Shown: positions 1 to 9,018 of the stretch, in pieces
Position numbering within the stretch: position 1 is the stretch's first letter
Layout of the letters: every line of letters starts with the position of its first letter
Assembly: GCA_020201155.1 (NCBI GenBank)
Contig: JAIVHI010000170.1
Span: 1-50,843, forward strand
Source of the DNA: Loktanella sp.
GTDB lineage: Bacteria > Pseudomonadota > Alphaproteobacteria > Rhodobacterales > Rhodobacteraceae
Direction of reading: 5' to 3'
DNA length: 50,843 nt
The notes under the pieces: generated by a model
What the model saw: the letters and a program-made list of their open reading frames with translations, nothing else
Told to the model about the DNA's origin: nothing
Databases searched by the model: none
Translations under genes and position numbers: made by a program

Positions 1-90
1 CAAACCCGCCAGCGTCATACGCTGCCGGGTCGGGCGAAGACCGGCCTGCGCCAGCCAGTCCGAGGATCGTTTCGTCTGCACGTCAGCCAT
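1..90 (-). CDS. irr: Irr/Fur-family iron-responsive regulator (N-terminal fragment)
   Basis: Only the first 30 codons lie in the window; the gene runs off the left edge. The start ATG is at 90, preceded by a perfect AGGAGG ribosome-binding site (complement of 96-101). The translated N-terminus contains the segment DWLAQAGLRPTRQRMTLAGL, typical of the winged-helix N-terminus of Irr, the haem-responsive Fur-family regulator of alphaproteobacteria. Irr next to and divergent from fabA is, from memory, the usual arrangement in Rhodobacteraceae, which supports the call. A different Fur-family member cannot be excluded from 30 residues. The shared upstream region (91-231) should hold promoters for both irr and fabA; I cannot place them firmly. 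Confidence 0.75.
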   Translation of the reverse strand, partial: MADVQTKRSSDWLAQAGLRPTRQRMTLAGL

Positions 91-231
91 ATGGCCCTCC
101 TGTTCCTTCTAATATGGTGAAAAGCGCCCATAGATCAATGATGAACGCCCAAAACGGCCGCCCTTGCCCTGCGGTTTGACGAAATGATAGAGATCGCGGA
201 CGCAGACAGAACAGGACTGGACCCGACGCAC

Positions 232-741
232 ATGGCCGATTATCCCACCAGCTTCGATAAAGAGGGCTTGCTGAAGTGCAGCCGAGGCGAGCTTTTTGGC
301 CCCGGCAACGCCCAGCTTCCCGCCCCCCCGATGCTGATGATGGACCGGATCACCGACATTTCCGGCGATGGCGGTTTGCATGGCAAGGGTCATGTCGTGG
401 CGGAATTCGACATCACGCCCGACCTGTGGTTTTTCGACTGCCACTTTCCCGGCAACCCGATCATGCCCGGCTGTCTTGGCCTTGACGGGCTGTGGCAGCT
501 GACCGGTTTCAACCTTGGCTGGCGCGGCTGGCAGGGACGCGGCTATGCGCTGGGCGTGGGCGAGGTCAAGCTGACCGGTATGGTGCGCCCCGACCGCAAG
601 ATGCTGACCTACAAGGTGGATTTCACCAAGGCGGTCCAGACGCGTCGCCTGACGATGGGCGTGGCCGACGGGATCGTCGAGGCGGACGGCGATGTGATCT
701 ATGTGGTCAAGGACATGAAGGTCGCCCTGTCGGAAAGCTGA
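232..741 (+). CDS. fabA: 3-hydroxydecanoyl-[ACP] dehydratase/isomerase
   Basis: FabA dehydrates 3-hydroxyacyl-ACP and isomerises trans-2- to cis-3-decenoyl-ACP, the branch point of anaerobic unsaturated fatty-acid synthesis in the cytoplasm. The 169-residue product matches the usual FabA length. The hot-dog active site is visible: His71 in [12 protein letters not shown] and Asp85 in LGLDGLWQ. The frame is open further upstream (ATG at 184), but the family begins at [10 protein letters not shown], so the start at 232 is chosen. It sits with fabB and fabI downstream, as expected for the FabA-FabB pathway, but an oppositely oriented EAL gene separates it from fabB, so the two cannot share a simple transcript. 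Confidence 0.96.
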   Translation: MADYPTSFDKEGLLKCSRGELFGPGNAQLPAPPMLMMDRITDISGDGGLHGKGHVVAEFDITPDLWFFDCHFPGNPIMPGCLGLDGLWQLTGFNLGWRGWQGRGYALGVGEVKLTGMVRPDRKMLTYKVDFTKAVQTRRLTMGVADGIVEADGDVIYVVKDMKVALSES

Positions 742-766
742 CGCGCGCGGCTACCTTCGGCCCCGC

Positions 767-1555
767 TCAACCGCGCATAGCGGACGCATGGGAACCCGGC
801 GTCTGCGGTGGTAGCCGCGGCAATGGCAGGCGGCCCACTTCGGGCCGCGCGAACAGATAGCCCTGCATCAGCTCGATGCCGATGTCCGAAAGCACCGCAC
901 ATTCCGCTTGGGTTTCCACACCTTCGCAAACGGCCACAATACCCAGATCGCGCAGCATCCCGGCGGTATGGGTCAGGATTTTGTGCTTCACGGGGGACGT
1001 GTCGATGCCGCGGATCAAGGCCATGTCGATCTTGACCACGTCAGGCTGAAAGCGCGACAGCAGGTCCAACCCGGCGAGCCCTGCACCGAAGTCGTCGATC
1101 GCCGTTTTGAACCCCAGATCGCGGTAAGTCTGCAGTATGTTCAGGACATGGCCGGAATCGAGGTATTCACCTTCCGTGAATTCGAACATGATCCGGTCAG
1201 GCGGAAATCCGGTTTTCCGGGCCGTTTCAAGCGTCAGCCGGATACAGGCCAAAGGCTCGTACACGGCATTGGGTAGGAAGTTGATCGATAAAAGCGCACC
1301 GTCCCGTGCCAGATTCAATGCAGTGGCACGCTCGATTGCGGTGACCCGGCAGCGTTGATCGAAGGCATATCGGTTGGCTTCCGTCACGGTCGACAGAACT
1401 TCGCCGGCGCCGGTGCCATCCTGCCCCCGCAACAGGGCTTCATAGGCAAAGACGTCACCCGTTCGCAGGTTCACCATCGGTTGGAACGCCATGGTGATCG
1501 GCGTATCAAAGGTGGCCCCGTCGCGGCAGGCTTTGCAGGTTTTGCGCGCAGTCAT
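767..1555 (-). CDS. EAL-domain c-di-GMP phosphodiesterase (stand-alone)
   Basis: A single EAL domain fills almost all 262 residues. The catalytic set known for active EAL phosphodiesterases is complete: EAL at 39-41, Asn92 (SINF), Glu128 (FEFTE), Asp154-Asp155 (DDFGAG), Lys175 (VVKID), Glu211 (CEGVET) and Gln231 (MQGYLF). Hydrolysis of c-di-GMP to pGpG is therefore likely. There is no membrane segment and no recognisable sensor domain; the only N-terminal feature is a CKAC motif at residues 7-10. The gene is convergent with fabA and divergent from fabB, an odd position inside the fatty-acid cluster. Which signalling circuit it serves cannot be told. Confidence 0.92.
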   Translation of the reverse strand: MTARKTCKACRDGATFDTPITMAFQPMVNLRTGDVFAYEALLRGQDGTGAGEVLSTVTEANRYAFDQRCRVTAIERATALNLARDGALLSINFLPNAVYEPLACIRLTLETARKTGFPPDRIMFEFTEGEYLDSGHVLNILQTYRDLGFKTAIDDFGAGLAGLDLLSRFQPDVVKIDMALIRGIDTSPVKHKILTHTAGMLRDLGIVAVCEGVETQAECAVLSDIGIELMQGYLFARPEVGRLPLPRLPPQTPGSHASAMRG

Positions 1556-1715
1556 CTTCTTTATCCAGTTTGATCGACTGTGTGCCTAATCCATATTTGT
1601 TAATGCAATGTGGATCGTCACAGCCCAAATCGACCTTTGGCTAATTCGCTGATCGCCCTTGCCCCGCTTCCCCCGTCTCTACTACAGAGAGTATGAACCA
1701 TTGGAAGGAGCGACT

Positions 1716-2945
1716 ATGCGTCGTGTCGTCGTCACCGGGATGGGGATCGTCTCGCCCATCGGGAACACTGTCGAAGAGGTTGCGGCCGCTTTGAAAGCCG
1801 GACGTTCGGGGGTGGAGTTCGTCCCCGCAATGGCCGAGCACGGCTTTCGCAGCCAGATCGCCGGCACCCTCAAACTGGACGTGTCCGAACATGTGGACAA
1901 GCGCACGCTGCGGTTCATGGGGCCGGGCGCGGCCTACGCCCATATCGCGATGGGTCAGGCGATTGCCGATGCCGGCCTGAGCGAGGATCAGGTCGTGAAC
2001 CCGATGACCGGCGTCATCGCAGGCTCGGGCGGACCCTCGACCAGTGCGATGCTGGCGGCTCACCAGACCGTGCTGAAAAGCGGATCGACCAAGCGGATCG
2101 GGCCCTTTGCCGTGCCGAAGACCATGTCGTCTACCGTCAGCGCGAACCTTGCGACGGCCTACAAGATCAAGGGCATGAACTTTTCGATCACCAGCGCCTG
2201 TTCGACCTCGCTGCACTGCATCGGCATGGCCGCGCAGCAGGTGGCACTGGGCACGCAGGACATCATGTTCGCGGGCGGCGGCGAAGAACTGGACTGGACG
2301 CTGTCCTGCCTTTTCGATGCGATGGGCGCGATGTCCTCCAAGTTTAACGACACACCCGAGAAGGCCTCGCGCGCATTCGACGCCAACCGCGATGGTTTCG
2401 TCATCGCGGGCGGCGGTGCCATGGTCGTGCTGGAAACGCTGGACAGCGCGCAGGCGCGCGGCGCGCACATCTACGCGGAAATCACCGGGTTTTCGGCCAC
2501 ATCCGACGGTGCCGACATGGTCGCCCCCTCGGGCGAGGGCGGCGAGCGTGCGATGCGCGGCGCGCTGAAGACGCTGCCCGAGGATCGCAAGATCAGCTAT
2601 ATCAACGCCCATGGCACATCGACGCCCGTCGGAGACGTGGGCGAAATCGAAGCGGTCCGCCGCGTGTTCGGCGAAGGCAGCACGCCGCCCGTCTCATCGA
2701 CCAAATCCATGACCGGCCATTCCCAAGGGGCCACCGGCGCGCAAGAGGCGATCTACTGCCTTTTGATGCTCAAGGACGACTTCATCGCCCCCTCCATCAA
2801 TGTCGAAACGCTGGACCCCGCCTTGAAGCCGGAAGAAATCGCCAGCGCACTGGTCGAAAACGCGGGGCTGGACACGGTGATGACCAACAGCTTCGGTTTT
2901 GGCGGCACCAACGGATCGATGTTGCTGAGCAAGTTCAAAGGGTAA
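1716..2945 (+). CDS. fabB: Beta-ketoacyl-ACP synthase I
   Basis: FabB condenses malonyl-ACP with acyl-ACP and is the enzyme that elongates the cis-unsaturated intermediate made by FabA. The 409-residue protein shows the Cys-His-His ketosynthase triad: Cys162 in ITSACSTS, His299 in NAHGTSTP and His335 in KSMTGHSQG, with Lys330 also present. The C-terminal NSFGFGGTNGS loop is intact. The start at 1716 is preceded by a clear GGAAGGAG site a few bases upstream; the in-frame ATG at 1659 would add non-conserved residues. Four bases separate its stop from fabI, so fabB and fabI are almost certainly co-transcribed. Confidence 0.96.
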   Translation: MRRVVVTGMGIVSPIGNTVEEVAAALKAGRSGVEFVPAMAEHGFRSQIAGTLKLDVSEHVDKRTLRFMGPGAAYAHIAMGQAIADAGLSEDQVVNPMTGVIAGSGGPSTSAMLAAHQTVLKSGSTKRIGPFAVPKTMSSTVSANLATAYKIKGMNFSITSACSTSLHCIGMAAQQVALGTQDIMFAGGGEELDWTLSCLFDAMGAMSSKFNDTPEKASRAFDANRDGFVIAGGGAMVVLETLDSAQARGAHIYAEITGFSATSDGADMVAPSGEGGERAMRGALKTLPEDRKISYINAHGTSTPVGDVGEIEAVRRVFGEGSTPPVSSTKSMTGHSQGATGAQEAIYCLLMLKDDFIAPSINVETLDPALKPEEIASALVENAGLDTVMTNSFGFGGTNGSMLLSKFKG

Positions 2946-2949
2946 GACG

Positions 2950-3738
2950 ATGACAATTTCGATGGACGGCAAACGCGGCCTGATCATGGGGGTCGCCAAC
3001 GAGCGGTCCATCGCCTGGGGCATCGCCAAGGCCATGGCCGAAGCCGGTGCAGAACTCGCGTTCTCCTATCAGGGCGAAGCGTTCGGCAAACGGCTTGAGC
3101 CGCTGGCGCAATCCGTGGGCAGCGACCTGATGGTCGACGTGGACGTGACCGACGACGCTTCGATGGACGCCTGTTTCGCGGCCATCAAGGACAAGTGGGG
3201 GACGCTTGATTTCGTGGTCCACGCCATCGCCTATTCCGACAAGGGCGAATTGACGGGGCGCTTCATCAACACCACCCGCGAGAACTTCAAGAATTCGCTG
3301 TCGATTTCCTGCTACAGCTTCATCGACGTGGCCCGTCGCGCCTCTGAACTGATGCCGAACGGGGGCACCCTGCTGACGCTGACCTATCAGGGCAGCAATG
3401 CGGTGACGCCGAATTACAACGTGATGGGTGTGGCCAAAGCCGCGCTGGAAAGTGCCACGCGCTATCTGGCGAACGATCTGGGACCGCAGGGCATCCGCGT
3501 CAACGCCGTGTCGCCGGGCCCGATGAAGACGCTTGCGGGTGCGGCGATCGGCGGCGCGCGCAAGACCTTCAAACACACCCAGATGAACGCCCCACTGCGC
3601 GAAAATGCCACGCTCGAGGCTGTCGGCGGCACGGCGGTCTACCTTGCATCCGACGCCGGCGCCTTCACGACAGGCGAGATTGTCCATGTCGATGGCGGCT
3701 ATCACATTCTGGGGATGCCACAGGGCGAAAACATCTGA
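2950..3738 (+). CDS. fabI: Enoyl-[ACP] reductase (NADH)
   Basis: This short-chain dehydrogenase reduces trans-2-enoyl-ACP at the last step of each elongation cycle and is the classical triclosan target. The 262-residue product starts with the modified nucleotide-binding motif GLIMGVANERSIAWGIA of FabI rather than the usual GxxxGxG. The catalytic Tyr156-X6-Lys163 pair is present in PNYNVMGVAKAA, and VSPGPMKTLA follows as in FabI proteins. A second possible start at residue 5 (2962) gives MDGKRGLIMG and cannot be excluded. The gene follows fabB with a 4-base gap and is followed by a terminator hairpin. Confidence 0.96.
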   Translation: MTISMDGKRGLIMGVANERSIAWGIAKAMAEAGAELAFSYQGEAFGKRLEPLAQSVGSDLMVDVDVTDDASMDACFAAIKDKWGTLDFVVHAIAYSDKGELTGRFINTTRENFKNSLSISCYSFIDVARRASELMPNGGTLLTLTYQGSNAVTPNYNVMGVAKAALESATRYLANDLGPQGIRVNAVSPGPMKTLAGAAIGGARKTFKHTQMNAPLRENATLEAVGGTAVYLASDAGAFTTGEIVHVDGGYHILGMPQGENI

Positions 3739-3763
3739 CCCGATCGTGCCAGTCCCCAAAGCA

Positions 3764-3794
3764 AAACAGCCAACGGGGATGCCGCTGGCTGTTT
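3764..3794. terminator. Hairpin terminator between convergent fabI and FKBP gene
   Basis: A nine-base-pair inverted repeat, AAACAGCCA at 3764-3772 with TGGCTGTTT at 3786-3794, has three further inner pairs. It lies between two convergent genes, with short T-rich sequence on the fabI side, and probably ends transcription from both directions. Confidence 0.7.
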
Positions 3795-3819
3795 CGTCTT
3801 TCGGGGCCTGATCCGAGGA

Positions 3820-4254
3820 TCACTCCGCCTTGATCGCAGTCACTTCGATGTCGAAGATCAGGTCCTTGCCCGCAAGCGGGTGATTGGCGTCAAGCGTGAC
3901 CGCCTCTTCCTTGATCTCGGCCACCGTCACCGGAACGGCCTGACCATCGGGGGTCTGCATCTGCAGCTGCAGGCCTTCCTCGAGCGGGATGTTGTCGGGG
4001 AACTCGGACCGCGGGACGTCCTGCTTGTTGGCGTCGTTCACGGGACCATAGGCCTTTTCGGACGGAATCTCGACACGCTTGGTGTCGCCCACGGCCAGAC
4101 CCGGCATGGCTTCGTCGAGACCCGGAATGATCATGCCCGAGCCCACTTCGAAGGCCAGCGGATCGCGACCTTCGGAACTGTCGAAAACGGTCCCGTCTTT
4201 CAGGGTTCCGGTGTAATGGATATGGACGGTATCGCCTTGTTTCACGGTGCTCAT
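3820..4254 (-). CDS. FKBP-type peptidyl-prolyl cis-trans isomerase (SlyD/FkpB-like)
   Basis: A 144-residue protein with an N-terminal FKBP half (VHIHYTGTLKDGTVFDSS, then GSGMIIPGLDEAMPGL), an inserted chaperone flap and the C-terminal LDANHPLAGKDLIFDIEV segment that is a signature of the SlyD/FkpB branch. It should catalyse proline isomerisation and assist folding in the cytoplasm; no signal peptide is present. The His-rich metal-binding tail of E. coli SlyD is absent, so it is closer to FkpB or the short SlyD proteins common in alphaproteobacteria. A GAGGAAA ribosome-binding site precedes the ATG. It is monocistronic and convergent with fabI. Confidence 0.92.
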   Translation of the reverse strand: MSTVKQGDTVHIHYTGTLKDGTVFDSSEGRDPLAFEVGSGMIIPGLDEAMPGLAVGDTKRVEIPSEKAYGPVNDANKQDVPRSEFPDNIPLEEGLQLQMQTPDGQAVPVTVAEIKEEAVTLDANHPLAGKDLIFDIEVTAIKAE

Positions 4255-4372
4255 CGGTTTTTCCTCGTCGTTTCGTCACTAAAGGGTCAGGCCTAACCAG
4301 CCTGTTCGCGGGATGCAAACGGCTTTCCTCCACCCCTTCCACATGCTTGAGTGCACCCAAAGGGAGGGGCTG

Positions 4373-5044
4373 ATGACCATCTGTGTGTTCGATGCCTACG
4401 GCACGCTGTTCGACGTGAAGGGCGCTGCACGTCTCGCCGCCCAAGAGCCGGGGAACGAGGCATTGGCACAGGTCTGGCCGCGTCTCGCAAGCGATTGGCG
4501 CCAAAAGCAATTGCAGTACACCTGGCTGCGGGCCGTGGCTGGCCGGCACTGCGATTTCTGGCAGGTGACACAGGATGGTCTTGACTGGGCGCTCGAGGCG
4601 GCCGGTCTGGACGATCCGGTATTGCGCGAAAACCTGCTTGCGCTCTACTGGCGGCTGCCCGCTTTTCCCGAAGTGCCGCACATGCTGGCCAGGCTGGCCG
4701 AAAAAGGGCACCCGACAGCGATTCTCTCGAACGGATCGCCCGCTATGCTTTCGGCGGCGGTGTCATCCGCGGGGATCGGCGATGTCCTTCATGCCACGCT
4801 TTCGGTGGAAGAGGTGGGAATCTTCAAACCCGCCAGCGCCGTCTACGACATGGTGAACGCGCGCTTCGGCGGCACCCCGGCGGATGTGCTTTTCGTCTCG
4901 TCGAACGGCTGGGACGCGGCGGGTGGCGCCGGTTACGGCTTCCGCACCGTCTGGGTCAATCGCGCGGGCGACCCGCTGGACCGGCTTTATGCCACACCGA
5001 CCAAGATCCTCACCGACCTGACATCCATACCGGAGCTGGCCTGA
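4373..5044 (+). CDS. Haloacid dehalogenase, type II (L-2-haloacid dehalogenase-like)
   Basis: A 223-residue HAD hydrolase. Motif I is FDAYGTLFD with nucleophile Asp7; motif II is LSNG (Ser119-Asn120); Lys152 lies in GIFKPA; motif III is SSNGWD (176-181). The FDAYGTLFD and SSNGWDAAG forms are those of hydrolytic L-2-haloacid dehalogenases rather than phosphatases, so a dehalogenase giving a D-2-hydroxy acid is likely, though the substrate is unproven. The start at 4373 has a GGGAGG site and replaces an upstream in-frame ATG at 4313. Its stop overlaps the start of the next gene by one base (TGATG), indicating translational coupling. Confidence 0.88.
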   Translation: MTICVFDAYGTLFDVKGAARLAAQEPGNEALAQVWPRLASDWRQKQLQYTWLRAVAGRHCDFWQVTQDGLDWALEAAGLDDPVLRENLLALYWRLPAFPEVPHMLARLAEKGHPTAILSNGSPAMLSAAVSSAGIGDVLHATLSVEEVGIFKPASAVYDMVNARFGGTPADVLFVSSNGWDAAGGAGYGFRTVWVNRAGDPLDRLYATPTKILTDLTSIPELA

Positions 5045-5862
5045 TGCCCCACTTCACCGCCAAAGACGGGACCCGTCTCCATTACACTGACCAGGGGGAT
5101 GGTCCGCCGGTCATTGCCCTCGCCGGGCTCACGCGCAACGGCGCTGATTTCGACCACACGGCCCCCCACCTGCCCGTGCGCCTGATCCGGCTCGATTACC
5201 GCGGGCGGGGGCAATCGGATTGGGCTGATCCCGCGACCTATACGATCGCGCAAGAGGCGCAGGATACGCTGGCGCTGATGGACCATCTCGGCCTTGATCG
5301 GACGGCGATCCTCGGCACCTCGCGCGGCGGGCTGATCGCCATGGTGCTGGCCGCGACGGCGCGGGACAGGCTGACCGGCGTGGCGTTGAACGACATCGGC
5401 CCCGAAATCGCGCCGGCAGGGCTCGACATCATCAAGACCTACATCGGTCGCAAACCGGCGCAGACCAGCTATGCCGAAGCCGCGGCGTTTCGCGCGCGAA
5501 ACTGGCTTCACTTCCCCGATGTGCCGGATGACCGCTGGCTGGCCGAGGTCAAACAGCAGTACAAGGAATCTCCCCAAGGTCTCGAGCTGCGCTATGACCC
5601 CAAGCTGCGCGATGCCGTGCTCGCGGACGGGGCACAGCCCGCGCCCGATCTCTGGCCTCTTTTCGACGCGCTGTCGGGCCTGCCCGTCGCATTGATCCGC
5701 GGCGCGAATTCCGACCTGCTGACAGCCCAGACCGCTGCCGAAATGTGCCGCCGCAACCCCGACATGATTTACGCCGAAGTGCCGGACCGCGGTCACGTGC
5801 CCTTCCTTGACGAACCGACCGCGCTCCGCGCATTGACCGACTGGGTCGCCCGCCTGCCCTGA
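5044..5862 (+). CDS. Alpha/beta-fold hydrolase
   Basis: A 272-residue cytoplasmic alpha/beta hydrolase with a plausible triad: nucleophile Ser93 in LGTSRGG, Asp224 in GANSDLLT and His251 in DRGHVPFLDEP. The DYRGRGQSD segment near residues 51-59 is typical of esterase/lactonase/dehalogenase members. The substrate cannot be named. Its ATG overlaps the stop of the haloacid dehalogenase gene, so both proteins are probably made together and may act on related compounds. Confidence 0.88.
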   Translation: MPHFTAKDGTRLHYTDQGDGPPVIALAGLTRNGADFDHTAPHLPVRLIRLDYRGRGQSDWADPATYTIAQEAQDTLALMDHLGLDRTAILGTSRGGLIAMVLAATARDRLTGVALNDIGPEIAPAGLDIIKTYIGRKPAQTSYAEAAAFRARNWLHFPDVPDDRWLAEVKQQYKESPQGLELRYDPKLRDAVLADGAQPAPDLWPLFDALSGLPVALIRGANSDLLTAQTAAEMCRRNPDMIYAEVPDRGHVPFLDEPTALRALTDWVARLP

Positions 5863-5936
5863 ACCACCTTCATCTTGCCAAATAAACTCCCGCCGGAGGC
5901 ATCCCGCCTTCTCAACCGCCTTGAAAGTCGCCTTCA

Positions 5937-6902
5937 ATGAACCTCGACATGATCCACGCCGCCGCCGATCGCCTGCAGGGCCACGTGCGCCAAACGCCGC
6001 TTCTGACATCGCCATTTCTCGACGAGATCGCGGGCCGTCGCGTCTTCGTCAAAGCCGAGTGCCTGCAGCACACCGGCAGCTTCAAGTTCCGGGGCGGCTG
6101 GTCCGCGCTGTCGGCGATGGACGCCGCACAGCGCGAGGCTGGCGTCATCGCCTTCTCCTCCGGCAACCACGCACAGGGGGTGGCACTCGCTGCCCGAAGG
6201 CACGGCGCGCCCGCCGTGATCGTGATGCCCTCGGACGCGCCCGCCATCAAGATCGCCAACACCCGCGCGCTTGGCGCCGAGGTCGTGACCTATGATCGCG
6301 CCACCGAAAGCCGCGAAGAGATCGGCGAGCGTCTGAGCGCAGAGCGTGGTCTGACGCTGGTGCGCCCCTATGACGAACCGCAGGTCATCGCAGGGCAAGG
6401 CACCTGCGGGCTGGAAATCGCGGCACAAGCCGGCGAGGCCGGGATCACCGCCGCCGATATCGCGGTCTGCTGCGGCGGTGGCGGTCTGACGTCTGGCATC
6501 GCGCTTGCGACCGAAAACACAGGCCTTCGGGCGCGGCCCGTCGAACCCGAAGGCTTCGACGACGTCGCCCGTTCCATGGCGGCAGGGACCGTCCAGCGGA
6601 ACGCGCAGCTGACCGGGTCGATCTGCGACGCGATCATCACGCCCGCGCCCGGCGATCTGACCTTTCCGATCATGCAGCGTCTGTGTGGTCCTGCGATTGC
6701 GGTCAGCGACGCGGATGCGCTGCGCGCCATGCGCGTGGCTTTCGAACGGTTGCGGATCGTGGTGGAACCCGGCGGGGCGGTCGGTCTGGCAGCGGCGCTG
6801 TTCCACCCGGACCGCTTCGCAGGCGATGCCGTCATCGCCGTCTGCACCGGCGGCAACGTCGATCCCGAGACATTCAAGCAGGCGCTGGACACCCCCCTTT
6901 GA
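5937..6902 (+). CDS. PLP-dependent threonine/serine dehydratase-like enzyme
   Basis: A 321-residue fold-type II PLP enzyme. Lys50 in GSFKFRGG is the Schiff-base lysine, SSGNHAQG (74-81) is the substrate loop, and CCGGGGLTSG (from 177) binds the cofactor phosphate. There is no C-terminal ACT regulatory domain, which makes it resemble the short catabolic threonine dehydratases, serine racemases and hydroxyaspartate dehydratases rather than biosynthetic IlvA. The gene is followed after eleven bases by the pcaD-like gene. Family assignment is secure, substrate is not. Confidence 0.88.
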   Translation: MNLDMIHAAADRLQGHVRQTPLLTSPFLDEIAGRRVFVKAECLQHTGSFKFRGGWSALSAMDAAQREAGVIAFSSGNHAQGVALAARRHGAPAVIVMPSDAPAIKIANTRALGAEVVTYDRATESREEIGERLSAERGLTLVRPYDEPQVIAGQGTCGLEIAAQAGEAGITAADIAVCCGGGGLTSGIALATENTGLRARPVEPEGFDDVARSMAAGTVQRNAQLTGSICDAIITPAPGDLTFPIMQRLCGPAIAVSDADALRAMRVAFERLRIVVEPGGAVGLAAALFHPDRFAGDAVIAVCTGGNVDPETFKQALDTPL

Positions 6903-6913
6903 CGGCAGACAGC

Positions 6914-7705
6914 ATGACAGCACACACCATCCCCACCAACGACGGTGCGACGCTTCATGCCGTCACCTCGGGCCCGGACGCCGCCCCCGTGCTGGTTCTG
7001 GCCCATGCGCTGGGCACGAACCTGCACGTCTGGGACGGCCTGCTGCCGCATCTGCCCGACGACCTGCGGGTGATCCGCTACGACCTGCGCGGGCACGGCC
7101 AGTCCGATGCGCCGCCCGCGCCTTACAGCATGGGTCGCCTGATTACCGATGCCGAGACGGTCATGGACCATCTGGGCGTGACAGACGCCGCCTTTCTGGG
7201 CCTGTCCGTCGGCGGCATGATCGCGCAGGGGCTGGCGATCAAGCGGCTCGATCTTGTGCGGGCGCTGATCCTGTCGAACACCGCCGCCAGGATCGGCAAT
7301 GCCAAGCTATGGGAAGACCGCATCGCGGCGGTCGCGCGCGACGGACTTTCGGCCCTCGCCCCTTCCATTCTGTCGCGCTGGTTCGGCAAACTGCCCCATG
7401 ACGCCAAGGCCCTGACCGCCATGCTGACGGCGACGCCGTTGTCGGGATATACAGGCACCTGTGCCGCCATCGCGGGCACCGATTTCTACACGCCCACCTC
7501 CGGCCTGCGCCTGCCCACACTTGGCATAGCCGGGTCCGAAGACAGGTCGACCCCGCCCGATCTGGTGCGCGAGACGGTCGACCTTATCCCCGGCAGCCGG
7601 TTCGCCCTGATGCGCCGCGCCGGTCACCTGCCCTGTCTGGACGATCCCGCAGGCTACGCCGGCCACGTCACGCGGTTCCTGCGCGAGACGGGGCACATCC
7701 GCTAG
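6914..7705 (+). CDS. pcaD: 3-oxoadipate enol-lactonase-like alpha/beta hydrolase
   Basis: A 263-residue alpha/beta hydrolase with nucleophile Ser98 in LGLSVGGMIAQGLA, Asp210 in GSEDRSTPP and His238 in RAGHLPCLDDP. These motifs match PcaD, which opens 3-oxoadipate enol-lactone in the beta-ketoadipate pathway. The frame is open upstream to 6683, but the start at 6914 gives the family N-terminus and avoids the preceding gene. No other pca gene is in the window, so the specific substrate is an inference; another lactonase or esterase role is possible. Confidence 0.75.
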   Translation: MTAHTIPTNDGATLHAVTSGPDAAPVLVLAHALGTNLHVWDGLLPHLPDDLRVIRYDLRGHGQSDAPPAPYSMGRLITDAETVMDHLGVTDAAFLGLSVGGMIAQGLAIKRLDLVRALILSNTAARIGNAKLWEDRIAAVARDGLSALAPSILSRWFGKLPHDAKALTAMLTATPLSGYTGTCAAIAGTDFYTPTSGLRLPTLGIAGSEDRSTPPDLVRETVDLIPGSRFALMRRAGHLPCLDDPAGYAGHVTRFLRETGHIR

Positions 7706-7737
7706 GCAGACCCGGTGTTCGCGGCTAAAGCTGTGAC

Positions 7738-8958
7738 ATGAACAACCGTCTCGCCCTGACATTCATTCTGATCAATGTCGTGATCGACAGCATGGGCATC
7801 GGCCTGATCATGCCGGTGATGCCGGACCTGATTCAGGAAGTGGAAGGCGAAGGATTGGGCACCGCCGCGGTCTGGGGCGGCATCCTCGCGACCATTTTCG
7901 CGCTGATGCAATTCGGGTTCGGCCCCACCATCGGAAGCCTGTCCGACCGCTACGGGCGCAGGCCGATCCTGCTGATCTCGCTTGCCGTCATGGCGCTCGA
8001 CTACGTCCTGATGGCGGTGGCGGGCACGATCTGGCTGCTGATCATCGGACGTATCATCGGGGGGATCACGGCCGCGACCCAGGCAACGGCGGCGGCCTAT
8101 GTCGCCGATGTATCCAAACCCCACGAAAAGGCCGCCAACTTCGGCCTGATCGGCGCGGCCTTCGGGGTGGGCTTCGTTCTGGGTCCGCTGATCGGCGGTG
8201 TTCTGGCCGAATACGGAACCCGCGCGCCGTTCTGGGCCGCCGCGGGTCTTGCGACCGCCAATTGCGTCTTCGGCTACTTCGTGCTGCCCGAAACCGTGAC
8301 CGACGCGATCCGCCGCCCCTTTTCGTGGCGGCGCGCCAATCCCTTGGGCGCATTCAAGCATATCGGGGAGCTGCCCGGCCTGCGCCGTCTGATGCTGATC
8401 ATCTTCATCTATGCGGTGGCCTTCTTCGTCTATCCCGGCGTCTGGGCCTATTTCGGCGCAGAACGGTTTGGCTGGGGACCGGGGATGATCGGCGTGTCGC
8501 TTGGCATCTTCGGTGTCGGGATCGCCATCGTTCAAGGTCTGCTGATCAGGCCGATCCTGCGCCGGATCGGAGAGCGGTCCGCCGTGATCCTTGGCCTGTC
8601 CATAGATGTGTTCGCTTTCATTGCCCTGGGCTTCGTGACCAACGGCTGGATCGCGCTGGCCCTGACGCCGCTGACGGCGCTGGGGTCGATTGCGGGCCCC
8701 GCCTTGCAAGGCATCATGAGCCGCGCCGCCGAGGACAATCAGCAGGGTGAACTGCAGGGCGTCATCGCATCGCTCAACGCGGTCGCCACCATCGTCGCGC
8801 CGCTCTTGCTGACCCAGACCTTCTGGTTCTTTACCGCGCCCGAAAATCCGATCTACCTGCCGGGTGCGCCATTCCTGCTGTCCGCCGTGCTGACGGTGGG
8901 CTGCATCCTTGTGTTCCGTGCCGCCCGCCAGACAATTGCCGAAAAGCTGGACGGCTGA
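7738..8958 (+). CDS. MFS transporter, TetA-like drug:H+ antiporter family
   Basis: A 406-residue inner-membrane protein with about twelve hydrophobic helices. The loop after helix 2 carries motif A (SDRYGRRPILL, near 62-72) and the fourth helix region has GRIIGGITAAT; both are typical of the TCR/Tet branch of drug exporters. Helix 1 begins at the N-terminus with a conserved acidic position (IDSMGIGLIMPVMPDL). It probably exports a small organic compound by proton antiport. Tetracycline resistance should not be assumed, as chromosomal homologues are widespread. It follows the pcaD-like gene by 32 bases. Confidence 0.88.
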   Translation: MNNRLALTFILINVVIDSMGIGLIMPVMPDLIQEVEGEGLGTAAVWGGILATIFALMQFGFGPTIGSLSDRYGRRPILLISLAVMALDYVLMAVAGTIWLLIIGRIIGGITAATQATAAAYVADVSKPHEKAANFGLIGAAFGVGFVLGPLIGGVLAEYGTRAPFWAAAGLATANCVFGYFVLPETVTDAIRRPFSWRRANPLGAFKHIGELPGLRRLMLIIFIYAVAFFVYPGVWAYFGAERFGWGPGMIGVSLGIFGVGIAIVQGLLIRPILRRIGERSAVILGLSIDVFAFIALGFVTNGWIALALTPLTALGSIAGPALQGIMSRAAEDNQQGELQGVIASLNAVATIVAPLLLTQTFWFFTAPENPIYLPGAPFLLSAVLTVGCILVFRAARQTIAEKLDG

Positions 8959-9018
8959 CGCACCCCCCCTATCAAATCCGGAACGGGTGTCGCATGGTCC
9001 CCGAAAACCGGAGGCGAC

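Noticed and set aside
1641-2612. 323-codon minus-strand frame over fabB
   Set aside because: It is a shadow of fabB with the His/Gly/Arg-rich composition of such frames.
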